Below are positions 25,840-34,067 of a stretch of DNA of 64,000 nt, in pieces (the first letter of the stretch is position 1; every line of letters begins with the position of its first letter). The notes under the pieces are model-generated. The model did no database searches. It worked only from the letters and a program-made list of their open reading frames with translations, and was not told the origin of the DNA. Where the stretch lies: positions 1 through 64,000 of the forward strand of contig NZ_JARWSK010000005.1 of the NCBI RefSeq assembly GCF_031081985.1, given 5' to 3'. This DNA comes from Komagataeibacter xylinus. Lineage in GTDB: Bacteria > Pseudomonadota > Alphaproteobacteria > Acetobacterales > Acetobacteraceae. The translations under genes were made by a program, and so were the position numbers.

Positions 25840-26850
25840 ATGCCCGATGGGAGCAGCCCGGATACCCTGCCCATGCATGGCGCCGCCATGCCCCCCGTCC
25901 GCACGGACTGGACGCGCGATGAAGTCGCGGCCCTCATGGCCCTGCCCTTCCCCGACCTGATCTACCGTGCCCAGACCGTGCATCGCGCACGCTTTGACCC
26001 CATGGAAATGCAGATCTCCACCCTGCTGTCGATCAAGACCGGCGGCTGCCCCGAGGACTGCGCCTACTGCCCGCAGAGCGCCGTGCACGAGGATGGCGGC
26101 GTCAAGGCCAGCCGCCTCATGGCGGTGGAAGAAGTGCTGAAGGAAGCCCGCGCCGCCAAGGCCGCGGGTGCCGCGCGCTTCTGCATGGGGGCGGCGTGGC
26201 GCAGCCCCAAGGAACATGACCTCGAGACCGTGTGCGCCATGGTCGAGGGCGTGAAGGCGCTGGGGCTGGAAAGCTGCGTGACGCTGGGCATGCTCGACAA
26301 CAGCCAGGCGCACAGGCTCAAGGATGCCGGGCTGGACTACTACAACCACAATATCGATACCTCGCCCGAATATTATGGCGACATCATCTCGACCCGCACC
26401 TTCCAGGACCGGCTCGATACGCTCGAGAACGTGCGCGACGCGGGCATCAATGTCTGTTGTGGCGGAATCGTGGGCATGGGCGAGGACAGCACCGACCGCG
26501 CGGGCATGATCGCCACCCTGGCCAGCCTGCCCCGCCACCCCGAGAGCGTGCCGATCAACATGCTCGTGCGCGTGGAAGGCACGCCCCTGGCCGACAAGGC
26601 CGAGGCGGTCGACCCGATCGAATTCGTGCGCACCATCGCCGCAGCCCGCATCACCATGCCCGCCAGCCGCGTGCGTCTTGCCGCAGGCCGCGAGGACATG
26701 ACCGATGAAGCCCAGACCCTGTGCTTCCTGGCCGGGGCCAACTCCATTTTCTATGGCGAGCGCCTGCTGACCACGCCCAATCCCGCAGCCCTGCGCGACC
26801 GGCAGTTGCTGGACCGGCTGGGCATGCATACATCCCACAAACAGGGCTGA
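25840..26850 (+). CDS. bioB: Biotin synthase
   Basis: This 336-residue radical-SAM enzyme inserts sulfur into dethiobiotin. The SAM 4Fe-4S motif is [13 protein letters not shown] (Cys about 69, 73 and 76). [21 protein letters not shown] and [11 protein letters not shown] are hallmark blocks. The ATG at 25840 has AGAGGA about ten bases upstream; the frame extends further upstream through the sucD terminator but is not coding there. No other bio gene is nearby. Confidence 0.96.
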   Translation: MPDGSSPDTLPMHGAAMPPVRTDWTRDEVAALMALPFPDLIYRAQTVHRARFDPMEMQISTLLSIKTGGCPEDCAYCPQSAVHEDGGVKASRLMAVEEVLKEARAAKAAGAARFCMGAAWRSPKEHDLETVCAMVEGVKALGLESCVTLGMLDNSQAHRLKDAGLDYYNHNIDTSPEYYGDIISTRTFQDRLDTLENVRDAGINVCCGGIVGMGEDSTDRAGMIATLASLPRHPESVPINMLVRVEGTPLADKAEAVDPIEFVRTIAAARITMPASRVRLAAGREDMTDEAQTLCFLAGANSIFYGERLLTTPNPAALRDRQLLDRLGMHTSHKQG

Positions 26851-26858
26851 ACCCGACG

Positions 26859-26890
26859 CGGCCGGGCGGGGACCGGCCGGGGCATTTTCC
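26859..26890 (+). terminator. Probable terminator after bioB
   Basis: CGGCCGG, seven-base loop, CCGGCCG: a GC-rich stem eight bases after the bioB stop, followed by GGGCATTTTCC. The U tract is short, so support is moderate. Confidence 0.4.
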
Positions 26891-26937
26891 CGTGCTGGCC
26901 CCTGTTATCTGGCCATGTGCATCACGAAATCTGGAAT

Positions 26938-27573
26938 ATGTCCTATACCGTAAAGGAAATCTTCCCCACCCTGCAGGGTGAGGGCGCACAGGCTGGCCGC
27001 ACCGCCGTATTCTGCCGCTTTGCAGGGTGCAACCTGTGGAGCGGGCTGGAGCGTGACCGCGCGCAGGCCACCTGCCGGTTCTGTGATACGGATTTCATCG
27101 GCACGGATGGCCCGGGCGGAGGCCGCTTTGCCGGGGCTGACGCCCTGGCCGATGCCATTGCAGCACAGTGGCCCGGCCCTGATGCCGGGCGGGCCTTCGT
27201 GGTGTTTACCGGCGGCGAGCCGCTGCTCCAGCTTGATGCGGCGCTGATTACAGCCATCCATGCACGTGGCTTTGAAATTGCGGTGGAAACCAACGGCACC
27301 CTGCCCGCCCCCGCAGGCATTGACTGGCTGTGCGTCAGCCCCAAGGCCGGTGCGGCACTGGTGCAGAAATCGGGGCATGAACTCAAGCTGGTCTACCCCC
27401 AGCCCGACCTGCTGCCTGAGCACGTGGCGGGGCTGGATTTCGGGCAGTTCTGGCTCCAGCCCATGGATGATGCGCGTCGCAACCACAACACGGCGGCAGC
27501 GGTTGATTACTGCATGCGCCACCCGCAATGGCGGCTGTCGCTCCAGACCCACAAGCTGATCGGGATCCCCTGA
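26938..27573 (+). CDS. queE: 7-carboxy-7-deazaguanine synthase
   Basis: This 211-residue radical-SAM enzyme converts 6-carboxytetrahydropterin to 7-carboxy-7-deazaguanine in queuosine synthesis. It starts [16 protein letters not shown]. Its cluster motif is the family's spaced [23 protein letters not shown] type (C-x14-C-x2-C). [11 protein letters not shown] and VETNGT follow. The ATG at 26938 gives the canonical N-terminus; the GTG at 26917 is the alternative. It precedes queC by two bases. Confidence 0.95.
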   Translation: MSYTVKEIFPTLQGEGAQAGRTAVFCRFAGCNLWSGLERDRAQATCRFCDTDFIGTDGPGGGRFAGADALADAIAAQWPGPDAGRAFVVFTGGEPLLQLDAALITAIHARGFEIAVETNGTLPAPAGIDWLCVSPKAGAALVQKSGHELKLVYPQPDLLPEHVAGLDFGQFWLQPMDDARRNHNTAAAVDYCMRHPQWRLSLQTHKLIGIP

Positions 27574-27575
27574 CC

Positions 27576-28316
27576 ATGAGCGTTTCCCCTCCTCCCCCCT
27601 CACGGCCCGAGAATGAAGCAGCCCTGGTCCTGTTTTCCGGCGGGCAGGATTCAGCCACCTGCCTGGCGTGGGCGCTGGCGCGGTTTGGCCGGGTGGAAAC
27701 GCTGGGTTTCGATTACGGACAGCGACACGCGGTGGAACTGGAATGCCGCGTCACGCTGCGCGATGGCATGGCGCGGCTCAACCCTACATGGGCGCAGCGC
27801 CTTGGTGCTGACCACACGCTCGACCTCGCCGCCCTTGGCACCGTTTCGGACACGGCGCTGACGCGCGAGGCGGAAATTGCGCTGACCGAGGGCGGGCTGC
27901 CCAACACCTTCGTGCCCGGCCGCAACATCATTTTCCTCACCTTTGCCGCAGCCCTGGCCGCGCGGCGCAATATCCGCCACATCGTGACCGGCGTGTGCGA
28001 GACGGATTATTCCGGCTACCCCGACTGCCGCGATGACACGATCAAGTCCCTGCAGGTCACCCTCAACCTGGGCATGGCCAGCAATTACATCCTCCATACC
28101 CCGCTCATGTGGATCGACAAGGCCCAGACATGGGAGCTGGCCGAACAACTCGGTGGCAACGCGCTGGTGCAACTGATCAACCGCGAGAGCCATAGCTGCT
28201 ACCTCGGCACGCGCGGCGTGATGCATGAATGGGGGCATGGGTGTGGCACATGCCCGGCCTGCCTGCTGCGCAAGGCGGGGTGGGAGCGGTTCATGGCACA
28301 AAAACACCATGTTTGA
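27576..28316 (+). CDS. queC: 7-cyano-7-deazaguanine synthase
   Basis: This 246-residue PP-loop ATPase converts the QueE product with ammonia and ATP to preQ0. The PP-loop is [18 protein letters not shown] (about 17-34), followed by GFDYGQRH. The zinc site is formed by Cys in SHSCYLGTR and [13 protein letters not shown] near the C-terminus. The ATG at 27576 follows the queE stop. The stop overlaps the queD start by eight bases. Confidence 0.96.
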   Translation: MSVSPPPPSRPENEAALVLFSGGQDSATCLAWALARFGRVETLGFDYGQRHAVELECRVTLRDGMARLNPTWAQRLGADHTLDLAALGTVSDTALTREAEIALTEGGLPNTFVPGRNIIFLTFAAALAARRNIRHIVTGVCETDYSGYPDCRDDTIKSLQVTLNLGMASNYILHTPLMWIDKAQTWELAEQLGGNALVQLINRESHSCYLGTRGVMHEWGHGCGTCPACLLRKAGWERFMAQKHHV

Positions 28317-28836
28317 ACTGGTTTTCAGCCGTCGCTTTTCCATGGCGCACCGGCTGCTGGCAGGTGGCAGCGAGCGCTGCGCCCTGCCGCATGGGCATAA
28401 TGAATATGTGCGCGTGCACCTGCGCGCCACAAACCCCGCACCGCTTGATGGCCGGGCCAACATGGTCCTGCCCTTCGAACGCGCCAAGAAAGTATGGCAC
28501 GCCTTCATAGACGGGCATGTCGACCACGCCCTGCAACTGGGCGAGGATGATCCGCTGCTGCCATGGTTCCGCCAGCATGAGCCCCGGCGCGCCGCCCGCA
28601 TCCTGATCACGCCGGGCGACCCCACGACCGAGATGCTGGCCTGCCTGCTCATGGCCAAGCTGAACGCCTTCCTTGCCGCCGATGGCGGAGCGCTGACCTG
28701 TGCCGCCATCGAAATGGAAGAAACACCCACCAACACGGTCCGTTACACCGGCGACCCGCTTGCGGTCCTGCCCCAGCCCCGCGCGGCGCCCCAATGCTGG
28801 TGGCGGCGTGCGGACATGACCATAGCCGACACCTGA
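28309..28836 (+). CDS. queD: 6-carboxytetrahydropterin synthase family protein
   Basis: This 175-residue QueD/PTPS-like enzyme makes the pterin precursor for QueE. Zinc ligands are His in FSMAHRL and the pair in PHGHNEY; the catalytic Cys is in [11 protein letters not shown] Glu in [12 protein letters not shown] matches the substrate-binding Glu. It is longer than typical QueD (about 120 residues) by an insert (about 45-80) and a C-terminal tail. It overlaps queC and completes the queE-queC-queD operon. QueF and the later queuosine genes are not in the window. Confidence 0.88.
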   Translation: MFELVFSRRFSMAHRLLAGGSERCALPHGHNEYVRVHLRATNPAPLDGRANMVLPFERAKKVWHAFIDGHVDHALQLGEDDPLLPWFRQHEPRRAARILITPGDPTTEMLACLLMAKLNAFLAADGGALTCAAIEMEETPTNTVRYTGDPLAVLPQPRAAPQCWWRRADMTIADT

Positions 28837-28867
28837 TCCCCCTACCCTGAAAGGCCCCGTTTTTTTC

Positions 28868-30328
28868 ATGTCAGCACTTGCCCGCTACCGCCACGAATGG
28901 TTCGGCAACATCACGCGCGACACTCTGGCCGGGATGGTCGGAACGTTCGCGCTGATCCCCGAGGTCATCGCGTTTTCCTTCGTAGCGGGGGTGGACCCGG
29001 CCGTTGGGCTTTATGCTTCCTTTGTCATCAGCGTGGTCATTGCGTTCACGGGTGGTCGGTCGGGCATGATCTCGGGAGCCGCGGGCTCGGTGGCGCTGGT
29101 CGCGGCGGCGCTGGTGCGCGGGCATGGCGTGCAGTACCTTCTGGCGGCCACCCTGCTGTGCGGCCTGTTGCAGGTTCTGTTCGGCATCCTCAAGCTTGAC
29201 GTGCTCATGCGCTATGTCTCGCGCCCTGTGCGCACGGGGTTCGTCAACGCGCTGGCCATCCTGATCTTTTCCGCCCAGGTGCCGCACATGCTGCATGTCA
29301 CGTGGCATACCTATGCCATGATCGCGCTGGGGCTTGCCATCATCTACACGGTGCCGCGCTTCTTTAGCGCCATCCCCTCGCCGCTCATCTGTATCGTGGT
29401 GCTGACGGTGGTGGCCATGGCCTGCCCCATGCCGCTGCACACGGTAGCCGATCTTGGCCGCCTGCCTGACAGCCTGCCACATCTGGTCTGGCCCGATGTG
29501 CCCTTCTCGCCTGATACGCTGGGCATCATCGCCCCCTATGCGCTGGCCATGGCCAGCGTGGGCATGCTCGAGTCCATGATGACCGCCCGCGTGGTCGATG
29601 ACCTGACCGATACCCACAGCAGCAAGAAACAGGAATGCATCGGCCTTGGCGTGGCCAATATTGCAGTCGGCCTGTTTGGCGGCATTGCGGGCTGCGGCAT
29701 GATTGGCCAGACGGTGGGCAACCTGCGCTATGGCGGGCGGGGCCGGCTTTCCACCTTCGTGGCGGGCGCGTTCCTGCTGCTGCTGATGGTTGTCCTGCGC
29801 CCGTGGGTGGCGCAGGTGCCGGTGGCGGCACTCGTTGCGATCATGATCATGGTCTCGGCCAGCACGTTCTCATGGGGGTCGCTGCGTGACCTGGCGCACC
29901 ACCCGCGCACGACCAGCATCATCATGCTGGCCACCGTAGCGGTTGTGGTGGGCACGCATGACCTTGCCGCGGGTGTTGCCGCGGGCGTGCTGCTCAATGG
30001 CCTGTTCTTCGCCTTTCAGGTGTCGAACATGCTGTCGGTCACCAGCACGCTTTCCCCCGATGGCCTCAGCCGCACCTATATCGTGAACGGGCAGGTGTTC
30101 TTTGCTTCATCCGACGGGTTTACCGATGCGTTCGACCTGCATGACACCGCACGCGACATCACCATAGACCTCACCCACGCCCATCTGTGGGACATGACCG
30201 CCGCTGGCGCAGTGGAAGAACTGGTGGGCCGGATGAAGGCGCAGGGCATGCAGGTGCGCCTGACCGGGCTGAACACGGCCAGCGCCACGCTGATCGAGCG
30301 GCACACAGGGCTGGAAAGCCTGACCTGA
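28868..30328 (+). CDS. SulP family anion transporter with STAS domain
   Basis: This 486-residue SLC26/SulP transporter has about 10-12 membrane helices in the first 390 residues, including EVIAFSFVAGVDPAVGLYASF near the start. The C-terminal STAS domain (about 400-486) contains ITIDLTHAHLWDMTAAGAV. Substrates in the family include sulfate, bicarbonate and dicarboxylates and cannot be told from sequence. It starts 31 bases after queD and could share that transcript. A hairpin follows its stop. Confidence 0.85.
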   Translation: MSALARYRHEWFGNITRDTLAGMVGTFALIPEVIAFSFVAGVDPAVGLYASFVISVVIAFTGGRSGMISGAAGSVALVAAALVRGHGVQYLLAATLLCGLLQVLFGILKLDVLMRYVSRPVRTGFVNALAILIFSAQVPHMLHVTWHTYAMIALGLAIIYTVPRFFSAIPSPLICIVVLTVVAMACPMPLHTVADLGRLPDSLPHLVWPDVPFSPDTLGIIAPYALAMASVGMLESMMTARVVDDLTDTHSSKKQECIGLGVANIAVGLFGGIAGCGMIGQTVGNLRYGGRGRLSTFVAGAFLLLLMVVLRPWVAQVPVAALVAIMIMVSASTFSWGSLRDLAHHPRTTSIIMLATVAVVVGTHDLAAGVAAGVLLNGLFFAFQVSNMLSVTSTLSPDGLSRTYIVNGQVFFASSDGFTDAFDLHDTARDITIDLTHAHLWDMTAAGAVEELVGRMKAQGMQVRLTGLNTASATLIERHTGLESLT

Positions 30329-30629
30329 AAGAGAGCTGGCAGGAGGGCATGACCCTCCTGCCGCGCCAGATTCAGACCCGTTTGGCCTGTGTCATGCACA
30401 TGGTCACGGCAAGGAATAAGAGAACCATGCCTGCATGGACCGGCCTTGCCCGATCCAAAGGTTCACCGCCCTGCATGTCTGCCGTTATTGACGCGGCAGG
30501 ATGCGCGGATCATTCCGGCCTGGAGGCATGGTAAGATGCTGGCCTTCCGTTCACGGTCCATGTCAGCCCGGGTATAGATAGATTGCCCTCCCACCAGTCC
30601 TCCGGCCTGGGCGCGTGCTATCGAGGGCG
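30329..30629. other. Convergent intergenic region
   Basis: No gene is visible. Near its left end (30338-30362) lies the stem-loop after the SulP gene. The remainder contains no good second terminator for the convergent lipoprotein gene and no RNA gene that I recognise. Confidence 0.5.
30338..30362 (+). terminator. Stem-loop after SulP gene
   Basis: GGCAGGAGGG, loop CATGA, CCCTCCTGCC: a perfect 10 bp stem nine bases after the SulP stop. No U tract follows, so termination may be weak or factor dependent. Confidence 0.5.
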
Positions 30630-31526
30630 TTATTTTTTGCTTTTGCCCGTGGCCGAAGTGGCGGCTGGCGGGGCGAAAGGATCGGCCACCGTGCCTGTGC
30701 CCGCCAATTTGGCCCACTGGTCGGCTGCCGTCGTATCACCGGCCTGCCGCGCGCTCTGGCTGGCGCGGGCATAAAGCTCGGCTGCGGCCTGTCCATTGCC
30801 TGCCTTGGTCGCTGCACGGGCAGCCACGCCAAGGGCGCGGGCCATGTCACGGTAATGCACCTGTGTCTGGCGGATGGTCGCAGCCTGCAGCGCATCCTGC
30901 CAGGCGGTCTGGGCGCTGCCGCCGGTGGCGAGCAGGTTGCGGGCTGCCATCTCCTTGGCGTCGGCACTCCAGCTATCGGGCAGCTTGCCGGTCAGCGTCT
31001 CGAAATAGGCCGCGACCGAGGCAAGGGTTGCGCTATCGCCGCTTTCATCGGCAATCAGCCCACGGATGAACTGGCCTTTCTCGGCAATGTCAGGGTCCTG
31101 CGCGCCTGCGGCAAGGGCGGCCTGTCTTGCGGCTTCTGCCTCGCGGCCCAGCCGGTGCAGCGCACCGGCCTGCACCAGGTCCAGCCCCGTATCATCCGTC
31201 GTCTGCCCACGCAGCGCCACCGCCGCGCGGGTTGAGGCGATGGTGGCCAGCGCATCCTGCGGCCTGTTTTCATCAAGCTGCACGGTGGCCAGATTGTAGC
31301 CTGCATCGCCTATGGCCGTGACGTCATCACGCGCCACGGCACGCTGGCCTGCCGCGCGGTACTGCTGCTCGGCCACCGCAAGGCGGTCAAGCCCCACGGC
31401 ATCGTGCCCGGTATCCATGTCCTGCGACAGGGTGCTGTCGGTTGGCGGCTCGGGCTTCTGTGCCCCACCGCAGGCGGCAAGGCCGATGACCAAGCCCAGC
31501 GCCGCGTAGTTCTTCTTCATCTTCAT
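30630..31526 (-). CDS. Lipoprotein with TPR-like repeats, Mla operon
   Basis: This 298-residue protein has a lipoprotein signal ending LGLVIGLAACGG, with lipidated Cys at about 19. Ala-rich helical pairs follow, which look like tetratricopeptide-type repeats (about 45-250), and the tail is Pro/Ala/Lys rich. The ATG at 31526 is preferred: it has AAGGTG upstream and overlaps the mlaD stop as ATGA. It is the last gene of the cyclase-mlaE-mlaF-mlaD operon, so it may be an envelope partner of the lipid transporter. Function is inferred from context. Confidence 0.65.
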   Translation of the reverse strand: MKMKKNYAALGLVIGLAACGGAQKPEPPTDSTLSQDMDTGHDAVGLDRLAVAEQQYRAAGQRAVARDDVTAIGDAGYNLATVQLDENRPQDALATIASTRAAVALRGQTTDDTGLDLVQAGALHRLGREAEAARQAALAAGAQDPDIAEKGQFIRGLIADESGDSATLASVAAYFETLTGKLPDSWSADAKEMAARNLLATGGSAQTAWQDALQAATIRQTQVHYRDMARALGVAARAATKAGNGQAAAELYARASQSARQAGDTTAADQWAKLAGTGTVADPFAPPAATSATGKSKK

Positions 31527-32473
31527 GGCTGCACCTTCTGCGCGGGGAGACGGGCGTGGCTTTTCTTCACCTTGTTGCCGCTGCCGCCCAGCAGCCACAT
31601 GCCCCGCATCTGGTCAACCAGCTTCTGCAGGCTGCTGGCCGTGGTCTGGGCCTGCACCAGGAGCACCGGCAACTGCTGGCTGGCATCCTTGAGGTTGGCG
31701 GTAATGGCGGGCGAAGCGTTGCTCAGGTCGCCCGTTGCCTTCTGCACGTTGCTCATCGAAGCATTGGCCTTTTCCATCACGGTGCCAAGCTGCTTCTCGA
31801 TCGGGGTCAACTGGCTGACCGTGGCATCAAGGCTGGTGATCATCTGTTCCGCCTGGCGGATCAGGTCATCATTGGTCATGAGCCGCCCGATGGAGCCCTT
31901 GCCCGCATGCATGTCGGTAATGGTGGCATCGAGCGTTGCCATCATGTGCTGGGCGTTATCAAGAACCGGGATCACACGGTCGCGGATGTCGCTGAAGGTC
32001 TGGGTAATGGTATCAGCCGGGTTGGGCGCGTTGGTGGCGCTGAGCACGGCGTAGCTCCAGTCCAGCTTCTCGCCCACGCCCCGCGAGATGTCGATATAGC
32101 TCGCACCCGCCACCACGAAGCGCTTGCGGATGATGGCCGTGCTGTCATGGCGGATATAGGGTTCGATATCGGGGTCGATCTCGGCAATGGCATACATGCC
32201 ACCCGAGGGGTTGATGCGCACGCGGCGCACCGTGCCCGCATGGATGCCCATCACCTCGAGGTCATCGCCAACGGAAAGGCCGCTTACTCCATCTTCAGGC
32301 AATACGATGCGCAGTCGGCCCGCGGGCGTGAGCCAGTCACGCAGCACGCCCGCCTCGATCACCGCGCCAAACAGGATGATCAGGGCGACAAGAACGAGGA
32401 TACCCACCCATTCATCGGCGTAACGGACGCGCACAAGCTGCCGGATTCCGTCTGACTGTTGTTTCTGCACCAT
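31523..32473 (-). CDS. mlaD: MCE-domain lipid-binding protein (MlaD-like)
   Basis: This 316-residue protein has one N-terminal membrane helix (about 22-44), an MCE domain (about 50-130) with GDDLEVMGIHAGTVRRVRI and a long helical region (about 165-290). MlaD-type proteins form periplasmic hexamers that carry phospholipids between membranes together with MlaE and MlaF. Its start overlaps the stop of the ATPase-like gene by one base (TAATG). It is longer than E. coli MlaD (183 residues) because of the helical tail, as in PqiB- or Mce-like proteins. Confidence 0.82.
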   Translation of the reverse strand: MVQKQQSDGIRQLVRVRYADEWVGILVLVALIILFGAVIEAGVLRDWLTPAGRLRIVLPEDGVSGLSVGDDLEVMGIHAGTVRRVRINPSGGMYAIAEIDPDIEPYIRHDSTAIIRKRFVVAGASYIDISRGVGEKLDWSYAVLSATNAPNPADTITQTFSDIRDRVIPVLDNAQHMMATLDATITDMHAGKGSIGRLMTNDDLIRQAEQMITSLDATVSQLTPIEKQLGTVMEKANASMSNVQKATGDLSNASPAITANLKDASQQLPVLLVQAQTTASSLQKLVDQMRGMWLLGGSGNKVKKSHARLPAQKVQP

Positions 32474-33168
32474 TACACCACCCGCAGGGAAAAAAGACCT
32501 TCGTCGAGAAGGCGCATGTGGATATTCACCGCCTTGCGATATTCATGCCACGCCGCAGTGGAGCGGACGAACCACAGCACCCCGCAGCCACGGTCGCGCG
32601 CGGCGGTCATCGTTTCAAAAAACGGCAGGACCGTCTCTTCTGGCAGCATGTCGGAAATATCTTCCAGTATCAGCAGGTCAGGCCGCCCCATGAAAGCGCG
32701 CACGCAGGCCGCCCGCGCCAGATCCGCGCCGGAAAGCCGGTCCGGCGCGGTAATGGGCAGGCCGGGAAAGCCGAATGTATGCCCAAGCTCGGTCGCGCGC
32801 TGGACCACGTGATCAAACGGGTCGGTCGTATGGTACAGGTGTGGCAGCATGATGTTGAGATGCGTGCCGAACAGGCTCAGCCAGCTACCATGGCGCGAGA
32901 TGCGGCCAATACGCCCGCGCAGTGCGTTGAGCTGGCGGTCATACAGCGTGCTCCAGTCCAGCCCCATGAACTTGATGCTGCCCTGCGTGAGCGGGATCAT
33001 GCCCGTGCACATGTCAGCGAACATGGCGGCGCGCTCGAAGTCACGGCAGTCGATCACCGCGCATTCACCCGGCATGATGCGCAGGTTGTAGGGCGCGGGC
33101 ATGAGGCCGCTTTCCTCGAACGAGGGCACGGCGTCGCGTAGTTCCAGCAGGGGCGCGTTTGCTGCCAT
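32473..33168 (-). CDS. MlaF-like ABC protein lacking Walker A
   Basis: This 231-residue protein sits exactly where the MlaF ATPase belongs, between MlaE and MlaD. It retains the LSGADLARAACVRAF signature region (about 147) and a Walker-B-like LLILEDIS (about 168). However, the P-loop position reads VIDCRDFERAAMFADM, with no GxxGxGKS/T. The Q-loop position is RISRHG and the switch His is replaced in WFVRSTAAW. By eye it cannot bind or hydrolyse ATP in the usual way. It may be a structural subunit, or an active ATPase elsewhere may be used. The reading frame is intact, so this is not a simple pseudogene. Confidence 0.75.
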   Translation of the reverse strand: MAANAPLLELRDAVPSFEESGLMPAPYNLRIMPGECAVIDCRDFERAAMFADMCTGMIPLTQGSIKFMGLDWSTLYDRQLNALRGRIGRISRHGSWLSLFGTHLNIMLPHLYHTTDPFDHVVQRATELGHTFGFPGLPITAPDRLSGADLARAACVRAFMGRPDLLILEDISDMLPEETVLPFFETMTAARDRGCGVLWFVRSTAAWHEYRKAVNIHMRLLDEGLFSLRVV

Positions 33169-33170
33169 GG

Positions 33171-34067
33171 TCAGAAATCCAGCATGAAGAGGATATTGAC
33201 CACCAGCACCAGCATGATTCCGCGGGCGAAGCCGCGCGGCATGATGGTGGCCATCGTATCGTTACTGCTTACGGTCAGCCCCGAAATGCACGCCCCCAGT
33301 CCGACAAAGAAACCGACCAGCACGAATTTGAGCGGGATGATGAGATAATCCCACGTGGTCATGGCCACCAGCACGTTGAAGAAGAACGTCCAGACCGATG
33401 ACGTGATCGCCCCGCTGGCATGCGCCACCACGAAACCCATGAGCAGCGAAACCACCGCAAAGATCATGCCCAGCGTAAAGCCACCCACCGTAAAGGCGAA
33501 GGTGCGCGGCATGACCAGTGCCAGAAAGGGATCGATGCCACGCGCCTGCAGGCCGCGCACCTCGCCGCCAAGCACCATCATGCCGATCTCGGTCAGCGAC
33601 AGCATGCCGCTGCGGCCCATCAGGATGATGCCCACGAGAATGGGCGCGATTTCACGCACCAGCACCGAGACCAGGATCGAGCCGGTCATCTGCGCCATGC
33701 CGGCATAACCCAACCAGTACGCCGCCTGCGACACGACCATGAGGCCCGCGAGCGTTGCGGTAATGACAATGCTCAGAAAACCGCCGCCAATCACCTGCCG
33801 CAAGGTGGCGCGGAATTCGTAGATGACCGGCCTGCGCCATGAATTGGGCCGCAGACTCTCGCGCAGAGTGCCCCACCCGGCCCCGATCAGCAGCAGCGTA
33901 AAGCGGACCTGATGGCGCGTCAGCCGCCCGATGGCGGCAAGCCACGGCGCAAAATGCCCTGCCAGCGTGGCGAAGCGGCCCGTGTCCCTGCTCTCCTCTG
34001 GCGGGGCCATCTGGGCCAGCACGCCTGATGCCTCCTGTTCGGGCGGGGGGGGAGCGTTCTCTGTCAT
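33171..34067 (-). CDS. mlaE: MlaE family lipid transport permease
   Basis: This 298-residue MlaE-family inner-membrane permease has an N-terminal cytosolic extension of about 45 residues and about five membrane helices. Family motifs include IGGGFLSIVITATLAGLMV, REIAPILVGIILMGRSG and GGEVRGLQARGIDPFLALVMPR. It pairs with the ATPase-like and MCE proteins to move phospholipid. It overlaps the sensor gene upstream by ATGA and precedes the ATPase-like gene by two bases. Confidence 0.88.
   Translation of the reverse strand: MTENAPPPPEQEASGVLAQMAPPEESRDTGRFATLAGHFAPWLAAIGRLTRHQVRFTLLLIGAGWGTLRESLRPNSWRRPVIYEFRATLRQVIGGGFLSIVITATLAGLMVVSQAAYWLGYAGMAQMTGSILVSVLVREIAPILVGIILMGRSGMLSLTEIGMMVLGGEVRGLQARGIDPFLALVMPRTFAFTVGGFTLGMIFAVVSLLMGFVVAHASGAITSSVWTFFFNVLVAMTTWDYLIIPLKFVLVGFFVGLGACISGLTVSSNDTMATIMPRGFARGIMLVLVVNILFMLDF

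Noticed and set aside
26851-26937. PreQ1 riboswitch before queE
   Set aside because: The gap holds a GC-rich stem of a bioB terminator and no C-rich, A-rich aptamer pattern.
32473-33168. Pseudogene call for the MlaF-like gene
   Set aside because: The frame is full length with operon junctions kept, and the signature region is present; a functional non-ATPase is more likely.
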